A stretch of 26,421 nt of DNA from JAAYEB01 sp035306725 (GTDB lineage Bacteria; Fibrobacterota; Chitinivibrionia; Chitinivibrionales; Chitinispirillaceae). Shown here one piece after another: positions 15,208 to 22,300 of this stretch. The stretch is taken from contig DATGNN010000156.1 in NCBI GenBank assembly GCA_035306725.1, positions 1-26,421 of the forward strand. Direction: 5' to 3'. Position numbers and translations under genes: made by a program. Numbering within the stretch: the stretch's first letter is position 1; every line of letters begins with the position of its first letter. The notes beneath the pieces are model-generated. The model had not been told where the DNA came from and did not search any database. It worked only from the letters and a program-made list of their open reading frames with translations.

Positions 15208-16680
15208 ATGCGAATAGTTACACTTAATCCACCATTTTTTTCAAAATATTCCAGAGAATCCCGTTCACCGGCTGTTGCCAGAAGTGGCACTTTGTACTAT
15301 CCGATGTGGTTAGCGTATGCAACCGGTCATCTTGAGAAAGCGGGCCATGAAGTGTTATTGATTGATGCTCCCGGTGCTTCTATAGATCGTAATGAAACTG
15401 TAAAAATAATTAAAGAGTTTAACCCCCGCATGGTGGTTATTGATACTTCAACACCAAGTATTTACAACGATATTGAAGTGGCCAAAACGCTTAAAGAAAA
15501 GATTCCATCGTTGTTTGTGGTTTTGGTTGGAGTTCATGTTTCTGCCCTTCCTGAACAGACTCTTGAAATCAGTGATCAGATTGATGCAGTTGCTTTTAGA
15601 GAGTATGATGAGACTCTGGTTGAACTTGCAGCAAAACTGCAAGACAAAAATACAACCGACCGGGTTTTGGAAACAATAAGCGGCCTGGCATTCCGATCTG
15701 AAAAAGGATCTGTCGTAAAGAATCAAGCTCGCCCGTACATTGAAGACCTGGACGGAATTCCATTTGTATCGTCGGTATATAAAAAATTTCTCAATATCGA
15801 TCCATATTTTTATGGTCACAGTCGTCATCCGCTGGTAGTAATAGTTACAGGCCGAGGTTGTCCTCATAGATGTACATATTGCGTTATCCCTCAGACATTA
15901 CAGGGACATCAATACCGGAAAAGGTCAATAGAATCGATTGTTGAGGAATTTTTGTATATCCAGAAAAATTTTCCCAATATAAAAGAGATAATGATTGAAG
16001 ATGATACATTGACAGCAGACAAGAATAGATGCAGGGCGTTGGCCAATGCGCTTATTGATGCAAAAGCGACTAAAATACCCTGGTCTGCTAATTCCCGGGC
16101 TGATGTCGATTATGAAACCATGCGAATAATGAAAAAAGCCGGATGCAGACTCTTTTGCGTAGGCTTTGAGAGCGGGGATCAGTCTATTCTCAATAATATC
16201 AAAAAGTCAATTACGTTGGAACAGATCAGACAATTCATTAAAGATGCTTCGAAAGCAAAAATCCTTGTTCATGGATGCTTTATGGTAGGGAACAGGGGAG
16301 AAACAAAAGAAACACTGGAAAAAACACTCACGTTAGCAAAAGAATTAAATCCCGATACAGCTCAGTTTTTCCCGATTATGGTGTATCCCGGAACGAGTGA
16401 TTATAAGTATTATAAAGAAAAAGGCTGGATAGTAACACAGAATTTTAGAAAATGGATTACAGATAAAGGACTTCATTCTTCTGTAGTTTCCAATCCGGAT
16501 TTAAGTTATGAGGAACTGGTGGCTTTTTGCGCAAGAGCTCGAAAAGAGTTTTATCTCAGACCTCAATACTTCTTTTCAAAAGCTGCGCAGATAATTACTC
16601 ACCCGTCAGAAACAAAACGCATAATAAAAGCTGGTTTTACATTTTTCAAATACATGTTTATATCGCCTGAAGGAAAATGA
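15208..16680 (+). CDS. B12-binding-type radical SAM protein
   Basis: A 490-residue radical SAM enzyme of the cobalamin-binding-domain class. Residues 1-150 form the Rossmann-like B12-binding domain (MRIVTLNPPF start, LAYATGHLEKAGHEVLLIDA, later FVVLVGVHVSALPEQTLE). It lacks the DxHxxG His ligand, as many class-B methylases do. The radical SAM core follows with CPHRCTYC, Cys218, Cys222 and Cys225 binding the 4Fe-4S cluster, then IMIEDDTLTADKNR and a GFESGDQSILNNIKK segment. Relatives include anaerobic Mg-protoporphyrin cyclase (BchE), hopanoid C2 methylase (HpnP) and many enzymes of lipid or glycan modification. It starts ten bases after thioredoxin without a clear ribosome binding site and ends overlapping the GT2 gene by four bases, arguing for a shared pathway. 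Product unknown. Confidence 0.9.
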   Translation: MRIVTLNPPFFSKYSRESRSPAVARSGTLYYPMWLAYATGHLEKAGHEVLLIDAPGASIDRNETVKIIKEFNPRMVVIDTSTPSIYNDIEVAKTLKEKIPSLFVVLVGVHVSALPEQTLEISDQIDAVAFREYDETLVELAAKLQDKNTTDRVLETISGLAFRSEKGSVVKNQARPYIEDLDGIPFVSSVYKKFLNIDPYFYGHSRHPLVVIVTGRGCPHRCTYCVIPQTLQGHQYRKRSIESIVEEFLYIQKNFPNIKEIMIEDDTLTADKNRCRALANALIDAKATKIPWSANSRADVDYETMRIMKKAGCRLFCVGFESGDQSILNNIKKSITLEQIRQFIKDASKAKILVHGCFMVGNRGETKETLEKTLTLAKELNPDTAQFFPIMVYPGTSDYKYYKEKGWIVTQNFRKWITDKGLHSSVVSNPDLSYEELVAFCARARKEFYLRPQYFFSKAAQIITHPSETKRIIKAGFTFFKYMFISPEGK

Positions 16681-17834
16681 ATCAAATAGTTATTTTAATA
16701 ATCGAAATCATATTCTGGATTTCAATATTTTTAATTGGTTATTCTTACTTTTTTTATCCTTTTATTCTGATTATTAGTGAAAAAAAGTTCAGAAAACCAG
16801 TAAAACAAGATAAAAACTATTATCCCAGCATCGGTGTTTTAGTCCCGGTTCATAATGAAGAAAAAGTAATAACTAAAAAAATTCAGAATATTTTATCTAT
16901 TGATTATCCATCTGAAAAGCTTGAAATATGGGTTGGATCTGATAATTCGAGTGACAAAACTGATGAAATTGTACGCAGCTTTACTGACAAAAGAATAAAA
17001 CTATGGGTATCTGCAGACAGAGTCGGCAAAACCGGTATCCTTAACAGAGTTGCCACTTTAATTGAAACGGATATAGTATTGTTTACTGATGCCAATACGT
17101 TTCATAATCCTGATTGCCTCAAGGCAATTGCCAGAAATTTTGCTGACCCGCATATAGGTGGTGTTGCAGGCCATATCAAACATGTTTCAGAGAAGATTGA
17201 AGAATTTGGTGAGAATATTTACAGAAAATTTGAATCAAAACAGAAATATATTGAAGGCGGTTTGCACAGTACTATTTCGGCGTTTGGTGGATTTTATGCA
17301 ATACGGAAAAAACTATTCAGTCCGATTCCTGATAATGCATACTCAAATGATGACGTTTTGATACCCATGAACGTTATTCGTAAAGGTTACAGGGTCATAT
17401 ATGAGCCAGAAGCTGTTTCGCAGGAAGATATGACAGGTGATGTATTAAGAGAGTTTTCAAGGCGTGTAAGAATCGGGGCCGGAAATTTTCAGGCCTTTTT
17501 CTGGTTGCTTGATTTCTTGAATCCGTTTATTGGATGGCCATCATTCTGTTATATCTCACATAAGGTGACAAGATGGTTTTCACCTTTTTTCCTACTTTTT
17601 GCCTATATAAGTTGTGGGTTCCTTTTTTATTACAAACCTGTAGACGTGTATAGAATGATCTTTGCCGCAGGATCAATAATATTGTTGAGCGGTTGCCTTT
17701 TTAAAGTAATCCCGTTAAGGATTACCCGTCATATCTATTATTTTCTGGTAATGAATATAGCGTTAACCCTGGGCTTTTTCAGGTATTTAAGAGGTATAGA
17801 ATCTGCCGCATGGGCTCGAACTGAACGTTCATAA
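16677..17834 (+). CDS. Membrane glycosyltransferase family 2 (processive-like)
   Basis: A GT-A fold enzyme like the cellulose or poly-N-acetylglucosamine synthase catalytic subunits. A transmembrane helix at about 5-33 is followed by the GT2 domain: SIGVLVPVHNEEKVI, WVGSDNSSDKTDEIV, the DAN variant of the metal-binding DxD (FTDANTFH), an acceptor region ISAFGGFYAIRK, and NDDVLIPMNV. RRVRIGAGNFQ takes the place of the QxxRW motif. Three further hydrophobic helices lie at the C-terminus (310-370). 385 residues is typical. The ATG overlaps the radical SAM stop codon by four bases, so the two are tightly coupled. It probably polymerises or extends a lipid-linked or surface glycan from a nucleotide sugar. 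No c-di-GMP PilZ domain is visible. Confidence 0.88.
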   Translation: MNQIVILIIEIIFWISIFLIGYSYFFYPFILIISEKKFRKPVKQDKNYYPSIGVLVPVHNEEKVITKKIQNILSIDYPSEKLEIWVGSDNSSDKTDEIVRSFTDKRIKLWVSADRVGKTGILNRVATLIETDIVLFTDANTFHNPDCLKAIARNFADPHIGGVAGHIKHVSEKIEEFGENIYRKFESKQKYIEGGLHSTISAFGGFYAIRKKLFSPIPDNAYSNDDVLIPMNVIRKGYRVIYEPEAVSQEDMTGDVLREFSRRVRIGAGNFQAFFWLLDFLNPFIGWPSFCYISHKVTRWFSPFFLLFAYISCGFLFYYKPVDVYRMIFAAGSIILLSGCLFKVIPLRITRHIYYFLVMNIALTLGFFRYLRGIESAAWARTERS

Positions 17835-17879
17835 TTTTAGCTGAATAGAGAGAGATTATAAAGGTCCCGCTTATCTTTT

Positions 17880-17900
17880 GTGAATTTTATCAAAGTTCAC
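17880..17900 (+). other. Hairpin downstream of the GT2 gene
   Basis: gtgaatttt (17880-17888) and aaagttcac (17892-17900) form a 9-bp stem with one G-T pair and a three-base loop. No T tract follows, so it is an operon-end mRNA stem or factor site and not a standard terminator. The rest of 17835-18027 shows nothing recognisable. Confidence 0.35.
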
Positions 17901-18027
17901 TGATGTGTCAAAGTGATAATTCATTCAAATCACATATGCCATATCATTATTAGTTTTAAATTATGAACAGGTAATACCTGCCCCAGATTTTATCTGTATA
18001 GGTATGATTTATAAAATATGGGTTAAA

Positions 18028-18058
18028 TTTAAAAAAACCGGCCATTAGAGACCGGTTT
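18028..18058 (-). terminator. groEL terminator
   Basis: On the minus strand AAACCGG and CCGGTTT (18052-18058 and 18035-18041) pair around a ten-base loop and run into seven T, then AAATTT. It lies 26 bases after the groEL stop. The upstream A-run on the minus strand gives weak terminator quality in the other direction too. Confidence 0.8.
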
Positions 18059-18083
18059 CTCAGAGAGAGGGTTTATCTGGTCA

Positions 18084-19721
18084 TTAATAATCACCCATAC
18101 CTGCACCCGGAGGCATACCTGCACTTCCCGGAGTGTTTTCTTTTTTTTCCGGTTTTTCGGATATGATACATTCAGTTGTCAGTACCAGGCTTGCAATACT
18201 TGAAGCATTTTCAAGAGCAGTACGTGTAACTTTTGTCGGATCGATCACGCCTGCATCAAGCATATCTTCAAATTTATCTGTATATGCATTATAACCGTAT
18301 GCACCTTCATTGTTTTTTACCTGGTTAACAATAACAGACGCTTCTTTGCCTGCATTTGCAGCAATGAGGCGTAAAGGTTCTTCACAGGCTCTTCGAATAA
18401 TATTTACACCAATAGCCTCATCATCTTCAACTTTAACATTGTCTAAAGCCGCTGATGCTCTGATAAGAGCGACGCCACCCCCTGGTACTATTCCTTCTTC
18501 AACTGCAGCTCTTGTTGCATGAAGCGCATCTTCAACACGAGCTTTTTTCTCTTTCATTTCAGTCTCGGTTGCAGCACCTATCTTCAGGACAGCAACACCA
18601 CCTGCGAGTTTTGCGAGCCGTTCCTGAAGTTTTTCGCGGTCGTAATCGGAAGTCGTTTCATCGATTTGTTTTCGAATCTGATTTATCCTTCCTTTGATAT
18701 CTTCTGTTTTGCCAGCACCTTCGACTATAGTTGTGTTTTCTTTGTCTATAACAACTCTTTTGGTATTTCCTAAAGAATCGATAGTAGTGTTTTCCAGTTT
18801 AAATCCGGCTTCTTCAGAAATAACAATGCCTCCTGTCAACACTGCAATATCTTCAAGCATTGCTTTTCTGCGGTCTCCGAAACCTGGTGCTTTTACAGCC
18901 GCAACCTTGAGAGTACCTCTGAGTTTATTGACAACCAGAGTTGCAAGAGCTTCACCTTCAATATCTTCGGCAATAATCAGGAAGTTTTTCCCCATTTGTG
19001 CGATTTTTTCGAGCAATGGCAGAAGGTCTTTCATGGCACTGATCTTTTTATCGTGAATCAAAATTACAGGCTCTTCAAGAACACATTCCATGTTTTCCGG
19101 ATTGGTTACAAAGTATGGCGAAAGATAACCGCGATCAAATTGCATACCTTCAACAACTTCCAGAGAGGTATCCATACTTTTAGCTTCTTCAATTGTAATA
19201 ACTCCATCTTTGCCAACTTTTTCCATGGCGTCGGATAGCAGATTGCCGATATCCTGGTCGTTGTTTGCACTGATTGTTCCAACCTGCGCGATCTCTTTTT
19301 TTCCAGAAATCGTACGGGAATCTTTTTTAAGTTGTTCAACAATAGCTGTAACTGCTTTATCCATTCCCCGACGAATAGCCATTGGATCAGCACCAGAAGT
19401 AACGTTTTTGATTCCAAACCGTGCAATTACCTGTGCAAGTACAGTTGCGGTTGTGGTTCCGTCACCGGCGACATCAGAAGTTTTTGATGCAACTTCTTTG
19501 ACAAGTTTTGCACCCATATTTTCGAAATTTTCTTCAAGTTCTATCTCTTTTGCGACTGTAACACCGTCTTTGGTTACAGTTGGTGAACCCCAGCTTTTTT
19601 CAAGAACTACATTACGTCCACGGGGACCGAGTGTAACTTTAACAGCATTAGCCAGGGTATCAACACCTTTTAGAAGTTTTTCACGTGCTGAAATATCAAA
19701 AGCAAGCATTTTTGCTGGCAT
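18084..19721 (-). CDS. groEL: Chaperonin GroEL (Hsp60)
   Basis: The 60-kDa chaperonin that folds proteins in a double seven-fold ring with ATP and the GroES lid. All landmarks are present: KVTLGPRGRNVVLE, the ATP site DGTTTATVLAQ, the apical segment with GIVISEEAGFKLEN, the VEEGIVPGGG signature, and the equatorial C-terminal domain ending NASSIASLVLTTECI. The 545-residue length is normal. The C-terminus is GSAGMPPGAGMGDY, a Gly/Met-rich tail shorter than the GGM repeats of E. coli. AAGGAG lies nine bases before ATG 19721. It follows groES by 64 bases in one operon and is closed by the terminator at 18028-18058. Confidence 0.98.
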   Translation of the reverse strand: MPAKMLAFDISAREKLLKGVDTLANAVKVTLGPRGRNVVLEKSWGSPTVTKDGVTVAKEIELEENFENMGAKLVKEVASKTSDVAGDGTTTATVLAQVIARFGIKNVTSGADPMAIRRGMDKAVTAIVEQLKKDSRTISGKKEIAQVGTISANNDQDIGNLLSDAMEKVGKDGVITIEEAKSMDTSLEVVEGMQFDRGYLSPYFVTNPENMECVLEEPVILIHDKKISAMKDLLPLLEKIAQMGKNFLIIAEDIEGEALATLVVNKLRGTLKVAAVKAPGFGDRRKAMLEDIAVLTGGIVISEEAGFKLENTTIDSLGNTKRVVIDKENTTIVEGAGKTEDIKGRINQIRKQIDETTSDYDREKLQERLAKLAGGVAVLKIGAATETEMKEKKARVEDALHATRAAVEEGIVPGGGVALIRASAALDNVKVEDDEAIGVNIIRRACEEPLRLIAANAGKEASVIVNQVKNNEGAYGYNAYTDKFEDMLDAGVIDPTKVTRTALENASSIASLVLTTECIISEKPEKKENTPGSAGMPPGAGMGDY

Positions 19722-19785
19722 ATATGATTACTCCTTTTCTAGGTAGTTTACATTAGTTGTAATGAAACAATGAAGACAAAAAATA

Positions 19786-20070
19786 TTATACAACAGCAAG
19801 GACATCACTTTCACGTACAATAAGATAGTCATTACCATCAATAGAGATTTCAGTTCCCGAGTATTTTCCAAATAAGACCTTATCGCCTTTTTTGAGGCTC
19901 ATTTCCATCTTTTGTCCTTTTTCATTTATTTTTCCCGGGCCAACTTCAACAACTTCTCCCTTCTGAGGTTTTTCTTTTGCTGCATCGGGAATAATTATAC
20001 CACCAGCAGTCTTTTCCTCAGCTTCCATGGGTTGGATTATTACACGATCTTCAAGTGGCTTTACGTTCAT
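19786..20070 (-). CDS. groES: Co-chaperonin GroES (Hsp10)
   Basis: The heptameric lid of the GroEL folding chamber. 94 residues with the family signatures: VKPLEDRVIIQPMEAEEKTA at the start with the mobile loop KTAGGIIIPD, EVVEVGPGK, and KKGDKVLFGKYSGTEI, ending YLIVRESDVLAVV. The start is ATG 20070: GGAGG lies five bases upstream, and the extra 21 codons of the longer frame do not belong to the family. It is the first gene of the groES-groEL operon. Upstream lie a structured leader, a candidate operator and a promoter; no CIRCE element is visible. Confidence 0.97.
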   Translation of the reverse strand: MNVKPLEDRVIIQPMEAEEKTAGGIIIPDAAKEKPQKGEVVEVGPGKINEKGQKMEMSLKKGDKVLFGKYSGTEISIDGNDYLIVRESDVLAVV

Positions 20071-20089
20071 ATAAACCTCCATTAACAGA

Positions 20090-20194
20090 TTTGGTAAATA
20101 GGGTTGATCAGATTTTGGCAAGTCTTTCAGCAAATAACATGCCTATAATTACAGGCGTGAAAAACAGGCTGTAAAATGAATCTGATTTACCAAA
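20090..20194 (-). promoter_or_regulatory. Structured 5' leader of groES mRNA (RNA thermometer candidate)
   Basis: In the leader RNA TTTGGTAAAT (20185-20194) can pair with ATTTACCAAA (20090-20099). Immediately inside, ATCAGATT (20179-20186) pairs with AATCTGAT (20107-20114); the two stems share two bases, so about 16 bp in all form around a seven- to nine-base bulge. A further GCCTGTAATTATAGGC hairpin lies within. The 3' arm ends about ten bases before the GGAGG ribosome binding site, and a second AATCTG just beyond it offers alternative pairing. The arrangement is what a translation-controlling leader would look like; temperature response is inference. Confidence 0.45.
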
Positions 20195-20239
20195 ACGGTT
20201 GTTTTCTGCCGAATCGTTAAAAAATGTTTGTTTAACAAT

Positions 20240-20281
20240 GAAACAATTGTTTCGTTATAAAACATCGATTCATTGTTGCAA
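20240..20281 (-). promoter_or_regulatory. groESL promoter with palindromic operator candidate
   Basis: On the minus strand a -35 box TTGCAA (20276-20281) is 16 bases from a -10 box TATAAC (20254-20259). Directly after the -10, over the expected start point, is the perfect 14-bp palindrome GAAACAATTGTTTC (20240-20253). An outer 9-bp repeat (AACAATGAA at 20234-20242, TTCATTGTT at 20269-20277) flanks the -10. The site is unlike CIRCE, which would read TTAGCACTC-N9-GAGTGCTAA. Confidence 0.5.
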
Positions 20282-20371
20282 TAAAAAAATCAAGCAGTTT
20301 CTTTTGGTTATTGGACCAGAGTCTTTATACCAGGTACTGCAAAAAAGATTTGCATGAAAGGACTGTTTAAT

Positions 20372-21130
20372 TTAAGTAATGGTAACTTGAGGGACTCTTC
20401 CGAGCAAATCGAAATTTTCAAAAGGTATCCGTTTTGAAAGATCCGGAGTATTCTGTGTACAGGATGCAGGAAGTATATCTTTGTATTTGGTTAAAAAATG
20501 TGAAGCGTATTTTTTCCAGGAAGCATCGAAAGAGCCTCCTGAAAGGTGTTTTACCAAAATGTCCCAGGTAACTATTAGTCTATGGGTTTTTCGAATCTGC
20601 ATACAGATATCGAGATCATAAAAATGGAATCCGTCAAAAGTTATTTCATCAAATTGGATTTTTTCAAAAAGACTTTTTCGTATTGCAAAAAAAAGTCCAT
20701 CAACAGCAACTACCTCTGAATCACTGCGATCCTGATTGAAAACGGTTAAGTTATAAACGGAACCATTATTTAGTTCATGAATAACATGTCCACGAATGAA
20801 TGGGCGACCTGCAAGAACCCATGCCGGATTATCAGGAAAAATATACTGGGTTCCAGCAACACCAACCAGACCGGTTGCAGGGTCATTAAATTTTGATTCC
20901 AGTACTTTACCCCAGTTTTCTTCCATGAAGAATACATCTTCATGCATAAAAACCAGGATATTACCAGATGCATTTCTGACACCAGCATTATATGCACTGC
21001 AAAGATTGTAAGTATTATTTCTGTTGTCGATTCTCAGATATTCGAAAGGTGTACCAATTGTTTTGGCAATATTTCTTTGGTGAAAATTCCATGATGGATT
21101 TTTGCGTGAACAGACAATAATACTGATCAT
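20372..21130 (-). CDS. Glycosyltransferase family 2-like protein (StrF-type GT-A domain)
   Basis: A 252-residue soluble GT-A fold protein. It begins MISIIVCSRKNPSW, then EYLRIDNRNNTYNLCSAYNA, and has a HEDV motif (FMHEDVFFM) in place of DxD, GVAGTQYIFP, VVAVDGLFFAIRKSLFEKI and FHFYDLDICMQI. This pattern fits the Glyco_tranf_2_5 (StrF-like) family, which often attaches sugars to surface polysaccharides. The acceptor-side DxDI (DLDIC) near the C-terminus is typical. There is no membrane segment. It stands alone, 301 bases downstream of the groES start codon and reading the same way, 77 bases after nifU ends upstream. Sugar and acceptor are unknown. Confidence 0.82.
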   Translation of the reverse strand: MISIIVCSRKNPSWNFHQRNIAKTIGTPFEYLRIDNRNNTYNLCSAYNAGVRNASGNILVFMHEDVFFMEENWGKVLESKFNDPATGLVGVAGTQYIFPDNPAWVLAGRPFIRGHVIHELNNGSVYNLTVFNQDRSDSEVVAVDGLFFAIRKSLFEKIQFDEITFDGFHFYDLDICMQIRKTHRLIVTWDILVKHLSGGSFDASWKKYASHFLTKYKDILPASCTQNTPDLSKRIPFENFDLLGRVPQVTIT

Positions 21131-21206
21131 TTAAAACGCTTTCGAAAAGTAGACCATAATTATAAAATGATAAATAATAGTGGTCAATAGTCGAAACTGA
21201 TCTGCA

Positions 21207-22055
21207 TTATTCCTGTTCAGATAATTTGACAGACAATTGGTCTGAAACTGCTTCATGGAGTTTCTTTTCGACAACAGATTTTAGAGTTAATCCGGAAAAA
21301 GCACATCCCATGCAATGACCTTTAAATTTAATAAATACATCATTCCCGTCAACATCAACCAGTTCACAGCTTCCTCCATCCTGAAGCAGTATTGGATTGA
21401 TATCGGCTGTGATTACTTCTCTGATTTTATCAATTTTCTGTAATGTTGTAAGCCGCGGTGAGTTTTTGACTTTTTCGCTGCTTTTGTTTCCATTAACTTT
21501 ATCCAGTATTTTCTGGATTCCCCCATGGCATCCGCCGCATGCGCCGCCAGCCTTGGTGAAGTTTGTGACTTCTTCAATTGTACGCAGTCCATTTTCCCGA
21601 ATAGCTTTTTCGATTGTCTTGTCGGTTACACCGAAGCAGGTGCAAATGATTTTTCCTTCAGCCTGATCTTTTACTGGTATTTCGCCACCTGTTTCATAGA
21701 ATTTAATTGCAGCTTCAAGAGCTTCCTGGCCCATTACACTACAATGCATTTTTTCTTTTGGTAATCCACCTAATGCTTCAGCGATATCTTTATTGGATAT
21801 TTTCTTTATTTCATCAAGCGTTTTACCTTTGCACATTTCTGTCAGGACCGAAGCTGATGCGATAGCGCTTCCACAGCCAAATGTTTTAAAACGGATATCG
21901 GAGACTTTACCATTTTCATCAAGTTTGAAAGTAAGGCGCAGAGCATCTCCACAAGTAAGATTTCCGATTTCCCCATATCCATCCGGCTGCTCGATTTCCC
22001 CCACATTACGGGGATTGAGATAGTGATCACGTACTTTATCGGTATAATTCCACAT
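21207..22055 (-). CDS. nifU: NifU-like Fe-S cluster assembly scaffold (three-domain)
   Basis: Scaffold on which a cysteine desulfurase builds Fe-S clusters before transfer to apo-proteins. The full NifU architecture is present. Residues 1-125 are the IscU-like domain with Cys35, Cys61 and Cys105 as cluster ligands and Asp37 next to the first. Residues 130-190 are the BFD-like 2Fe-2S ferredoxin domain with Cys138, Cys140, Cys173 and Cys176 (CTCFG and GGACGGC). Residues 205-270 are the NifU C-terminal domain with Cys248 and Cys251 in GHCMGCAFSG. All nine expected cysteines are intact. AGGAG precedes ATG 22055. No nifS lies beside it and nothing else in the window concerns nitrogenase, so it most likely serves general Fe-S assembly, as in many anaerobes. 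Confidence 0.92.
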   Translation of the reverse strand: MWNYTDKVRDHYLNPRNVGEIEQPDGYGEIGNLTCGDALRLTFKLDENGKVSDIRFKTFGCGSAIASASVLTEMCKGKTLDEIKKISNKDIAEALGGLPKEKMHCSVMGQEALEAAIKFYETGGEIPVKDQAEGKIICTCFGVTDKTIEKAIRENGLRTIEEVTNFTKAGGACGGCHGGIQKILDKVNGNKSSEKVKNSPRLTTLQKIDKIREVITADINPILLQDGGSCELVDVDGNDVFIKFKGHCMGCAFSGLTLKSVVEKKLHEAVSDQLSVKLSEQE

Positions 22056-22168
22056 AATACTTTTTCTCCTGCAAACAATACCTGGTTATAATCTGAATGG
22101 AGACGATTAAATATAGGTACATGTGCTGAATCGGTTTAATGTACGAATGACAGGCATGGCAAAATTGC

Positions 22169-22291
22169 TTAACGTTTTGGGTAGTGCTTAAGTTCGATAA
22201 TTGCATATCTATTTAGCCAGTTTTGGTTTTTCGATTTGGCACCGTATTCTGCGGCTGGTTGTATCGCAGAATCGTGTAAATTAATCGTCAC
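22169..22291 (-). CDS. Possible 40-residue ORF just downstream of the DHH gene
   Basis: Starting ten bases after the DHH stop, GTG 22291 opens a frame that reads protein-like to TAA 22169: INLHDSAIQPAAEYG, then NQNWLNRYAIIELKHYPKR. It is the same frame as the DHH gene, so without its TAG the two would be fused. There is no good ribosome binding site. It holds the perfect hairpin ATTCTGCG/CGCAGAAT (22246-22253 and 22265-22272). It could be a small coupled protein, a remnant or chance; the rest of 22056-22300 shows nothing clear. Confidence 0.25.
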   Translation of the reverse strand: MTINLHDSAIQPAAEYGAKSKNQNWLNRYAIIELKHYPKR

Positions 22292-22300
22292 TATTGAGCT

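Noticed and set aside
18512..18773. Overlapping plus-strand frames inside groEL
   Set aside because: Antisense shadows of a strongly conserved gene.
19210..19746. 178-codon plus-strand frame
   Set aside because: It lies wholly antisense to groEL, which is unmistakable, and has a Ser/Thr-rich shadow composition.
20071..20371. CIRCE element expected upstream of groES
   Set aside because: No TTAGCACTC-N9-GAGTGCTAA or near match on either strand; a different palindrome is present.
22090..22115. Similarity of ctgaatggagacgattaaat to ctgaatggagaaggttaatt near 9693-9712
   Set aside because: About 16 of 20 bases match, but flanks differ and two copies of a purine-rich, ribosome-binding-like string are not enough to call a repeat.
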